Notes under the pieces: model-generated
The model's database searches: none
What the model was told of the DNA's origin: nothing
Seen by the model: the letters and a program-made list of their open reading frames with translations, nothing else
Made by a program: the position numbers and the translations under genes
DNA from: an uncultured Selenomonadales bacterium
Lineage (GTDB): Bacteria; Bacillota; Negativicutes; Selenomonadales; Selenomonadaceae
Direction: 5' to 3'
Assembly (NCBI GenBank): GCA_937915885.1
Contig: CALGGP010000052.1
Span: 1 to 5,121, forward strand
Length of the DNA: 5,121 nt
Shown: piece after piece, positions 1 to 5,121 of the stretch
Layout: every line of letters starts with the position of its first letter
How positions within the stretch are numbered: position 1 is the first letter of the stretch

Positions 1-14
1 GTGGGCGGGAGCAA

Positions 15-2855
15 TCAGTCGAAGCCGTTCAGCTTGAGCAGCAAAAATTCTTCTTCGTCCTTGCTCAGCGTCTGCCCCTGCACCACTTTGCGCACTACCG
101 ACTGCATTTTAAACAGCCGCCGCTTCTCGTCCGACGTGTAATATATATTCATCTCGTCGAGCGTCTTGATCGCCAACTTCACCGCGCTCTCGTCAATGTC
201 ATTCTCCGTCCGCTGATCGCATATCCAGCCCAACGCCAGCACACAACAGATCGTCTCGTCAATCGAAATCCGCCGGTTGAGGATCACGTCGCTCAACTCC
301 TCAACCACCCGAGCCTTCTCAACCTTCGTATTCGCCGTCCGACCGTCCAGATAAAACGACAGCCCGATCGAATACGAGCTGAACTGTATATTACTCTTCA
401 GCCCGCGATTGAGCATCGACACATCACGCTTGAAACAATCGTAAATCCAATCGACTTGCGTCTTCGTCTTCGCATGAGTATAGAGACAGGCGTTGAGATA
501 TCTCTCGTCGGAGTGCAGCCGCTCGAGCTTATTCAATTGCTCCGCCGTCGCGCACATCGACATCGCAAAAATCGCCTGCAATTTCGTGTTCGTGTTCGAT
601 GACGAGCTCCAATAATCTTTCAAGTTGATCCCCTGCAGATCGCTGTCGAGTTGCATCATACATTCTTTCGCCAACTGCCGTTTCTGATCGTCCGTCCACG
701 TCGAGCCGATCTTCCGCGCGATTATAAAACACCTCTGCTTAAATTCATTGCTCTTGGTCGACGGGATCATTCGCAGGATCGGGACGGCGAAATCGGCGAC
801 ATTCCCCGCCGCGCACACGCTGTTGACGAGCGTCCGAATTTCTTTCGCGATCGCCGACTTCTTTGTGAGATACGCTTTACCGTAGAGATTTTCGTAATTC
901 CGACAGAGCTGCTCGATGTTGTTTAAGACCGCATCGGGCTTGAGATTGGTGCCGACGCGCGGGACAATCTTATTCTTTTTGTCGGTGCTGAAGTCGGTGT
1001 GAATCGAAATGTCCACGCGCCCCTGCTCGAGAATTTGAGTGCCGTCGACATCGTTGCACGTCCACGCCTCCATCGTGATCACTTTCGAGCTCGCCATATA
1101 CACTCGAAACGCCACGTAAGCGCCGTCGGGATATTTGCGCGTGAAGACGATGTTGCCGCGCGCGATCACCCGATACGTGCTGTCGATGTTGCGACTGAGG
1201 ATCGGGATCGCAATCTGTTTGTAATTCGGCATCAGTTTAAAGCCCTTCATCATCTCCGACGTGTAAGGCAGTTCCGCGCCCGACGGAATTATTTTTACCT
1301 GCGTATCGTTTTTCGTCGCCAAATATAAACTGTCGTTGAGAATGTTTCGCCCCCATTCGATCGACAACGGCGGCTTCAACAGCGTCACTTCGTCGTCCGA
1401 CTCGAATTTTTTATCGGCTTCGCTCCGCGCGGAGGAAACGTCGCCGACCATCCTCATATTGTCTTTGATCTCCTCGTATTTGTGGAGATAATAATGATAG
1501 ACGGCGGCGCCGCGCGCGACCGCCTGATCGGGATCGATCACGACGATCGGCTCGAATCCGAAAAATTTTTTGAGCCGATCGGTCACCATATAAAACTTCG
1601 ACATGCCGCCGTTGAGAATCACCGCGTCGATCACAACTTTATCGGTGCCGAGCTTTTCAGCCGCCTTGTTGAGCACGTCGAGAATCGGATAAATTATATT
1701 TCGAGTGTTCGCCTCGCCCGTGATCTCGTCAATCCGCTTGTAATCGTCAAACTTGAGGTTGAGCCCCATAAACGGATTGAGCAACTCCTCAATCTCCTCG
1801 ACCGTAAACGTGTCGTCGTAAGCATAGCCCGTCGAGCTGATGTTGCCGCCGATCGGAAAATCATTATCCTCGTCGTCCTCGTCCCAGCCCGACGATACGA
1901 TGTTTTCACTCTTTCGATCGCTGAGCTCGAGCTTCAACTCCTCGGCGTAAACCCTCAACTGCGGCATGATCGTCTTCTTCTCTCGACGGAGTTTGCTGAC
2001 GATATCCGCGTGCCGCTCATGCTGTTTGACGTACCGACGGAACATCGCCTCCGCTATCGCATTGTCGAAGTCATCACCGCCGAGCAACGTATATCGGTTC
2101 GTCGCAATCTCACTCACTTTTAGAATATCCGACGTCGAATTTCGACGCGCGATCTCATGCAGCGTGATATCGAGCGTGCCGCCGCCGAGATCGAACACCA
2201 TCACATTTTTTTTCTTACTGAGGTCGAGCACATTCGGAGGAATTTCTCCGTTATGCGCCTGATTGATGAAATCGTAAATGACGGCGTTCGGTTCGCTCAA
2301 CAGCACGGGGCGCTCCGACTCGTCGTCGTTTTTTATTTTGATCCCCGATATTTCCGCCGCGTCTCTCGTCGCTCGACACATGCTCGAGTCGAAATTCGCC
2401 GGCACTGTGATCACCGCGTCGTCGATTTTGGTGCGGAATATTTTCTCCGCGTGTCGAATCATATGCTCGAGTATCCGCGCGGAGATTTGAGCCGGAGTTT
2501 TATCGGGCACTTCCGGCGAGAGTCCCACTGCAAACTCCCGCCCCATTTGACTTTTGATCGACTTCGCAACCAAATGCGGTCTGACGGAATATCTTTTCTT
2601 TGCGAAGTCGCCGACCACGGTTTTATAATGATGTTCGTCGTCGTAATAAACGCACGACGGCAGCGTCGGTCGTCGTTGCGTATTGAATTTCGCCCCCTCG
2701 ACGGCGGTGAACGTGTCGACCGCGCGGGGAATTTCCACCACCTTGCTTATGATATCTCCGTTGAGTTTGACATTGATGATTGACAACACGGAATTGGTTG
2801 TGCCCAAATCAATTCCGACGCACAGATCGTTGTGCTCCTCTCCTTTAATTTTCAT
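15..2855 (-). CDS. Divergent Hsp70 (DnaK-family) chaperone with long atypical C-terminus
   Basis: This 946-residue protein is an Hsp70-type ATPase, presumably cytoplasmic: no signal peptide or membrane segment is seen. The nucleotide-binding domain (about 10-460) shows GIDLGTTNS (14-22), a lysine in IKSQMGR (K101) matching DnaK K70, VITVPANF (148-155), SEPNAV (187-192), FDLGGGTLDI (221-230, D222 and T227), LGGDDFD (258-264), AEELKLELS (304-312), VILNGGMSK (412-420) and DPDQAVARGAA (441-451). The linker is VTLLK (490-494), where DnaK has VLLLD. Residues about 495-620 resemble the beta substrate-binding domain. Residues about 638-946 look helical, carry ten cysteines without any CxxC pair, and do not resemble the DnaK lid. 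DnaK is about 640 residues, so this is not the housekeeping copy. The ATG at 2855 is chosen because AGGAGG lies six bases upstream; a TTG at 2870 is in frame but lies within that site. The gene directly follows the GrpE-like gene. The Hsp70 family is certain; the client is unknown. Confidence 0.95.
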   Translation of the reverse strand: MKIKGEEHNDLCVGIDLGTTNSVLSIINVKLNGDIISKVVEIPRAVDTFTAVEGAKFNTQRRPTLPSCVYYDDEHHYKTVVGDFAKKRYSVRPHLVAKSIKSQMGREFAVGLSPEVPDKTPAQISARILEHMIRHAEKIFRTKIDDAVITVPANFDSSMCRATRDAAEISGIKIKNDDESERPVLLSEPNAVIYDFINQAHNGEIPPNVLDLSKKKNVMVFDLGGGTLDITLHEIARRNSTSDILKVSEIATNRYTLLGGDDFDNAIAEAMFRRYVKQHERHADIVSKLRREKKTIMPQLRVYAEELKLELSDRKSENIVSSGWDEDDEDNDFPIGGNISSTGYAYDDTFTVEEIEELLNPFMGLNLKFDDYKRIDEITGEANTRNIIYPILDVLNKAAEKLGTDKVVIDAVILNGGMSKFYMVTDRLKKFFGFEPIVVIDPDQAVARGAAVYHYYLHKYEEIKDNMRMVGDVSSARSEADKKFESDDEVTLLKPPLSIEWGRNILNDSLYLATKNDTQVKIIPSGAELPYTSEMMKGFKLMPNYKQIAIPILSRNIDSTYRVIARGNIVFTRKYPDGAYVAFRVYMASSKVITMEAWTCNDVDGTQILEQGRVDISIHTDFSTDKKNKIVPRVGTNLKPDAVLNNIEQLCRNYENLYGKAYLTKKSAIAKEIRTLVNSVCAAGNVADFAVPILRMIPSTKSNEFKQRCFIIARKIGSTWTDDQKRQLAKECMMQLDSDLQGINLKDYWSSSSNTNTKLQAIFAMSMCATAEQLNKLERLHSDERYLNACLYTHAKTKTQVDWIYDCFKRDVSMLNRGLKSNIQFSSYSIGLSFYLDGRTANTKVEKARVVEELSDVILNRRISIDETICCVLALGWICDQRTENDIDESAVKLAIKTLDEMNIYYTSDEKRRLFKMQSVVRKVVQGQTLSKDEEEFLLLKLNGFD

Positions 2856-2861
2856 GGCTTT

Positions 2862-2867
2862 CCTCCT
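2862..2867 (-). promoter_or_regulatory. Ribosome binding site of the Hsp70 gene, overlapping upstream stop
   Basis: The minus strand reads TGAGGAGGAAAGCCATG. AGGAGG begins with the last A of the GrpE-like stop codon TGA and ends six bases before the ATG at 2855. This decides the Hsp70 start and implies translational coupling, since ribosomes finishing the upstream gene stop on the site. Confidence 0.85.
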
Positions 2868-3916
2868 CAATCATCGTCGCCCAGTTCCTTTATTTTGGGA
2901 CGAGCGATTTGAATATCCTTATCGGTATAAATCCAACCCGGGGAAATGACGCGGACGATTTTTTCATCGTCTTTGTCGGCAAAGGGAGTGCCTTCGTAGT
3001 CGCAGAACTCGATATCCGACGCCTTGACGATCTTTTCTTCGTCGAGCTTCATAATCGGATTGATGTGGCTGTCGCGCACAAACTGAATCAATTTTTGCGT
3101 GATGATAAACAGACCGCTCAACTCGGGCGGCAATTCGTAATGATTTTTTTTGAGGGTGTTGACGCCTTTGCGGACGCTCAACAGTCCGTCGAGGATGCAA
3201 CCGTACTTTTCGGAGTTGAGGCGGGAGAAAAATTCGGTGAGCTCCTTCGTCTTACTCTCGCGGAGTGACTCTTCAAATTCGTCCTGGAGTGCTTTAGTGA
3301 GGCGTTCGTTGCGCTCGAGGAGAGTTTTCAACCGTTCGATCTCATAAGAGGCGTCCTCGGAGGCAGCGGATTTATTTTTCGAGCCGCGCGCGGGACGTTT
3401 GACGGCGCCGCAATACTTTGCAAGGGCGTCGGTGAGGTCGTCGAGGAAATCATTGGCGTAGGCATTTTTGAAGTGCTCGATCAATTTGAGATCGTCGTAG
3501 ATGTCGAGCTCGGGGTGCCGACAATAGATCATCATCACGCCGATCCGTTCCTGCAATTTATATCGGGAGCCCTCTTGAGTGAGCACGTCCGCCTTGCGAT
3601 GATTTTTGAATTTGAGGTAATCGTCGGGGTCGGAAGTTTTGAGCGCGGTCATCAATAAATTTGCAAGTTCCTCCGCCCAATCGAGCAGCTCACGACGTTT
3701 TTGACGGTGGGAGACGTGGAATTTACGGAACTGCCGAATGATGTCGTAGCCGCGGAAGTCGGTACCGACGGCTTCATTGAGTTTATCGGCGTATTCGCGG
3801 GGTTCGGCGTCGGCGTTGAGGCAGAGGATGCCGAACAATTGATTTTCGCGGATCACGTCCTCGTCAAGGTCGTGTCCGTCGATCAGCAGCTGTGTGTCAT
3901 ACCGAAATTCCAACAT
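2867..3916 (-). CDS. GrpE-like nucleotide-exchange factor with long N-terminal extension
   Basis: This 349-residue protein probably releases ADP from the Hsp70 encoded next to it. Its C-terminal half follows GrpE architecture: a charged heptad-like helix (about 190-232), a second helical segment (ELTEFFSRLNSEK at 225-237, then LSGLFIITQKLIQFVRDSHI at 266-285) matching the GrpE bundle and its Leu-rich helix before the 'GVEPI' turn (here HINPIM), and a beta domain ending KIVRVISPGWIYTDKDIQI (319-337) then ARPKIKEL. That ending matches the GrpE pattern of a hydrophobic strand, x-PG/KG-aromatic, a turn, then R-x-A-x-V. E. coli GrpE is about 197 residues, so roughly 185 N-terminal residues are extra; they are mostly helical and I do not recognise them. 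A polar linker (about 172-190) joins the two parts. The start is the ATG at 3916, with AGGAG eight bases upstream. The stop codon overlaps the Hsp70 ribosome site, so translation is probably coupled. The GrpE assignment rests on a divergent match plus operon context. Confidence 0.8.
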   Translation of the reverse strand: MLEFRYDTQLLIDGHDLDEDVIRENQLFGILCLNADAEPREYADKLNEAVGTDFRGYDIIRQFRKFHVSHRQKRRELLDWAEELANLLMTALKTSDPDDYLKFKNHRKADVLTQEGSRYKLQERIGVMMIYCRHPELDIYDDLKLIEHFKNAYANDFLDDLTDALAKYCGAVKRPARGSKNKSAASEDASYEIERLKTLLERNERLTKALQDEFEESLRESKTKELTEFFSRLNSEKYGCILDGLLSVRKGVNTLKKNHYELPPELSGLFIITQKLIQFVRDSHINPIMKLDEEKIVKASDIEFCDYEGTPFADKDDEKIVRVISPGWIYTDKDIQIARPKIKELGDDD

Positions 3917-3924
3917 ATCCTTTT

Positions 3925-3929
3925 CTCCT
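3925..3929 (-). promoter_or_regulatory. Ribosome binding site of the GrpE-like gene
   Basis: The minus strand reads AGGAGAAAAGGATATG. AGGAG sits eight bases before the ATG at 3916, and a second purine run (AAAAGGA) fills the spacer. The site begins close downstream of the hairpin module at 3938-3962, so the leader just before it may be structured. Confidence 0.75.
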
Positions 3930-3937
3930 TTTTATTC

Positions 3938-3962
3938 TTCATGCGGCTTTGCCGCAATTCAT
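3938..3962. repeat. ATTCAT-flanked hairpin module, copy near the GrpE-like gene
   Basis: The module is TTCAT, a perfect hairpin TGCGGC-TTT-GCCGCA (3942-3956, six pairs, three-base loop), then ATTCAT. It lies just upstream of the GrpE-like ribosome site. Its layout matches the module at 4160-4182 in the same orientation, although the stem sequence differs. No T-run follows the stem on either strand as in a normal intrinsic terminator, so it is called as an intergenic repeat. Its function is unknown. Confidence 0.65.
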
Positions 3963-3998
3963 GACTGTAGTACGGTGTAACAGCTTAATCTTTATGTG

Positions 3999-4084
3999 TG
4001 TCATTCTGAGCCGCAAGGCGAAGAATCTCTGAACGTTGGCATGTTTTTCCGCTCTGATATCCTTCGGCAAGCCTTAGGATGACA
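3999..4084. repeat. TGTCATTCTGAG-type imperfect inverted repeat
   Basis: The left arm begins TGTCATTCTGAG at 3999 and runs to about 4030; the right arm (about 4056-4084) ends in AGGATGACA. The reverse complement of the right arm (TGTCATCCTAAGGC and onward, including GAAGGAT) aligns imperfectly with the left arm (TGTCATTCTGAGCC, GAAGAAT), leaving about 25 bases in the middle. It codes for nothing and resembles small dispersed palindromic elements that I recall from many bacterial genomes. Whether it is mobile cannot be judged from a single copy. Confidence 0.6.
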
Positions 4085-4113
4085 AGTTTTAGACGTTACA
4101 GCGCAGTATGGGC

Positions 4114-4128
4114 GGCGTCCCCGACGCC
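4114..4128. repeat. GC-rich hairpin in the intergenic gap
   Basis: A perfect six-pair stem, GGCGTC-CCC-GACGCC, lies about 50 bases beyond the DUF218 stop. It could contribute to transcript ending or RNA stability for DUF218, but neither strand shows a T-tract after it, so a Rho-independent terminator is not supported. It may simply be another piece of the repeat mosaic in this gap. Confidence 0.45.
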
Positions 4129-4139
4129 CCGTTTCGTCG

Positions 4140-4182
4140 ATTCATGTCCGTCAGGACCATTCATGCGCGAAGCGCAATTCAT
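4140..4182. repeat. Two ATTCAT-linked hairpin modules overlapping the DUF218 stop
   Basis: ATTCAT spacers separate two small hairpins: GTCC-GTCA-GGAC (4146-4157) and TGCGC-GAA-GCGCA (4164-4176). A further ATTCAT ends at 4182. The order is spacer, hairpin, spacer, hairpin, spacer. The DUF218 stop codon (4179-4181) falls inside the last spacer, so the element has been inserted at, or now supplies, the end of that gene. The second hairpin has the same frame as the module at 3938-3962. Confidence 0.65.
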
Positions 4183-4931
4183 ATATTCCCTCTCAATGCA
4201 TATAACACAATCCCGACGCATTCGCGCAGGAAGTTGTTGATGCGAATGTACCAGACGTCCGGCGCCGCAATGCCGGATGCGTCGATGCCGGTTTTCTGCG
4301 CCACGCGGCCCGCGCGGAACACGTGAAAGTCGGTCGTGACAAAGGCGATCGAAGTGTCTTTGCCCAAATGTTCCTCAATCAGCGCTTTTGAGAACTCGAA
4401 ATTCTCCTTGGTGCTTTCGGCGCGGTCCTCGAGGAGAATGCGGCTTGCATCGATCCCCTTGCGCTCGATCAGATACTTGCGCATCGCCGACGCCTCGGTG
4501 ACGCTCTCGCCGCTGCCCTGACCACCCGAAACGACACATACCGCGTCCGGATTCGCTGCAAGCCAGTCTGCCGCCGTGTCAAGACGGTTCGAAAGCACCC
4601 ACGTCACACGGTCGCCGTGCACCGCAGCGCCGAGCACGATCAGCGCATCGGCTTTGACCTCGTCCGCGCGCTTTGCCGCCGTGCCCATCAGAATGCCCAT
4701 CACAAGAAAGAACACCGCCGCAAGCCCGTAGCAGCAGAGCAGGAACACCTTCAGAAACGCCCAGAAGCCGTGGTCCATATGGTGTAAAAACGCACCAAGC
4801 AGCAAGAGTGGCAAACCGATGATCGCCGGAAGAATCACCCCGAGGTTGAAATTTGACAGCATCGACACGACGAGCGTATCCAGTACCAAAAACGCACCAA
4901 CCAAGATACATGCGATCCGCAGCATTTTCAT
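4179..4931 (-). CDS. DUF218 (SanA/YdcF/ElyC-type) membrane protein
   Basis: This 250-residue protein has an N-terminal membrane region of three hydrophobic segments (about 5-25, 29-50 and 58-83) followed by a DUF218 domain. The domain shows ALIVLGAAV (96-104), VVSGGQG (133-139), a conserved EASAMRKYLI (146-155), ILLEDRAESTKENFEFSKAL (165-184) and FVTTDFHVFRAGRVAQKTG (197-215), the usual order of family motifs. Family members such as SanA and ElyC of E. coli affect envelope integrity and cell-wall precursor metabolism, but the biochemical reaction is generally unsettled; the role here is inferred only as envelope-related. The ATG at 4931 is preferred over an in-frame GTG at 4976 because AAAGGAGG lies five bases upstream of it and it places the first membrane helix at the N-terminus. 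The stop codon lies inside an intergenic repeat module. The 262-base repeat-rich gap to the GrpE-like gene argues against a shared operon. No convincing promoter was seen. Confidence 0.93.
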   Translation of the reverse strand: MKMLRIACILVGAFLVLDTLVVSMLSNFNLGVILPAIIGLPLLLLGAFLHHMDHGFWAFLKVFLLCCYGLAAVFFLVMGILMGTAAKRADEVKADALIVLGAAVHGDRVTWVLSNRLDTAADWLAANPDAVCVVSGGQGSGESVTEASAMRKYLIERKGIDASRILLEDRAESTKENFEFSKALIEEHLGKDTSIAFVTTDFHVFRAGRVAQKTGIDASGIAAPDVWYIRINNFLRECVGIVLYALRGNI

Positions 4932-4936
4932 AGATG

Positions 4937-4944
4937 CCTCCTTT
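4937..4944 (-). promoter_or_regulatory. Ribosome binding site fixing the DUF218 start
   Basis: The minus strand reads AAAGGAGGCATCTATG. This near-perfect anti-16S match lies five bases before the ATG at 4931 and shows that the 15 extra in-frame codons back to a GTG at 4976 are not translated as part of this protein. Confidence 0.85.
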
Positions 4945-4974
4945 CGAAATTCGTTTTGTTTCTTCACCTCATCC

Positions 4975-4986
4975 ACCGCAAGCGGT
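4975..4986. repeat. Short hairpin at the edge of the tandem repeat
   Basis: ACCGC-AA-GCGGT forms a perfect five-pair stem. Its right half (GCGGT) overlaps the start of the first tandem repeat unit. It lies upstream of the DUF218 ribosome site, in what would be the leader of that gene. Confidence 0.5.
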
Positions 4987-5121
4987 CCCCCTTCCCCATC
5001 AAGGGGAAGGCTTTTGGGAAAGCTGCAAGCGGCTCGTCACCATCAAGGGGAAGGCTTTTGGGAAATCTGCAAGCGGCTCGTCCCCATCAAGGGGAAGGCT
5101 TTTAGGGAAAGCTGCAAGCGG
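4978..5121. repeat. Tandem array of a 44-47-base palindromic unit, running off the window
   Basis: Three full units (4978-5024, 5025-5068, 5069-5113) and the first eight bases of a fourth (5114-5121) each begin GCAAGCGG, contain ATCAAGGGGAAGGCTTTT, and end in GGGAAAGCT or close to it. Unit 1 holds an eight-pair stem CCTTCCCC-ATCAA-GGGGAAGG (4990-5010); in unit 2 the left arm is degenerate, and unit 3 keeps TCCCC/GGGGA. A second possible stem, GGCTTT-TGGG-AAAGCT with one G-T pair (5009-5024), overlaps the first by two bases, so the two are alternatives. No open frame or spacer structure is present. The array lies upstream of the DUF218 gene and its true end is not visible. Confidence 0.75.

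Noticed and set aside
1482..2783. Long open frames on the plus strand opposite the Hsp70 gene (1482-2123 and 2157-2783)
   Set aside because: They lie entirely opposite a gene with unmistakable Hsp70 motifs, have no family motifs and are rich in Arg/His/Asp/Val, as expected from reading the complement of GC-ending codons.
15..2855. Housekeeping dnaK
   Set aside because: The protein is about 300 residues too long, the linker differs, the lid and acidic tail are missing, and the neighbour is not an ordinary grpE.
2856..2870. TTG at 2870 as start of the Hsp70
   Set aside because: It would put the AGGAGG ribosome site inside the coding region; the ATG at 2855 has ideal spacing from that site and begins just before the first Hsp70 motif.
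3930..4000. Heat-shock promoter or CIRCE operator (TTAGCACTC-N9-GAGTGCTAA) before the chaperone operon
   Set aside because: No CIRCE-like inverted repeat is present, and no -35/-10 pair with good spacing stands out in the A/T-richer stretch, so no promoter is called.
4114..4128. Rho-independent terminator for the DUF218 gene
   Set aside because: The stem is strong, but no run of T follows on the minus strand (GCCCATACTG) or on the plus strand.
4932..4976. GTG at 4976 as start of the DUF218 protein
   Set aside because: The 15 added residues are polar and precede the membrane helix, and AAAGGAGG lies inside them, five bases before the ATG at 4931.
4978..5121. CRISPR array
   Set aside because: Units follow one another with no unique spacers, and the differences between units are scattered point changes and small length changes.

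Overview
The window holds three complete protein genes, all on the minus strand. From right to left, in the direction of transcription, they are a DUF218 (SanA/YdcF/ElyC-type) membrane protein (4931-4179), a GrpE-like protein with a long N-terminal extension (3916-2867), and a divergent Hsp70 with an unusual C-terminus (2855-15). No tRNA, rRNA, CRISPR array, transposase or integrase was found.

The organism is probably a Gram-positive-type anaerobe of the Firmicutes, most likely Clostridia-like, with Negativicutes also possible. The evidence is the strong consensus Shine-Dalgarno sequences (for example AAAGGAGG), the DUF218 protein with three N-terminal membrane helices, and intergenic palindromes of a kind I associate with gut Firmicutes (ATTCAT-linked hairpins, a TGTCATTCTGAG element, CTTCCCC/GGGGAAG units). 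This is inference from style; nothing here fixes the genus.

Layout on the plus strand. 1-14: short tail after the Hsp70 stop. 15-3916: the two-gene chaperone operon, with an 11-base gap and the Hsp70 ribosome site overlapping the GrpE-like stop codon. 3917-4178: a 262-base gap made largely of palindromic repeats, with related ATTCAT hairpin modules at both ends and a longer imperfect palindrome in the middle. 4179-4931: DUF218 gene. 4975-5121: a short hairpin, then three complete copies and a partial fourth of a 44-47-base palindromic tandem repeat that runs off the window.

How the genes work together. The Hsp70 keeps all the ATP-site signatures and a recognisable beta-type substrate domain, but about 300 residues of unrecognised, mainly helical sequence replace the usual lid and tail. 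The GrpE-like protein keeps a coiled coil, a helical bundle segment and a GrpE-type beta domain at its C-terminus, behind about 185 residues I cannot place. Together they look like a dedicated, non-housekeeping Hsp70 with its own nucleotide-exchange factor. No clear J-domain protein is encoded in the window. The client and purpose are unknown. The DUF218 gene is separated from the operon by the repeat-filled gap, and nothing ties it functionally to the chaperones.
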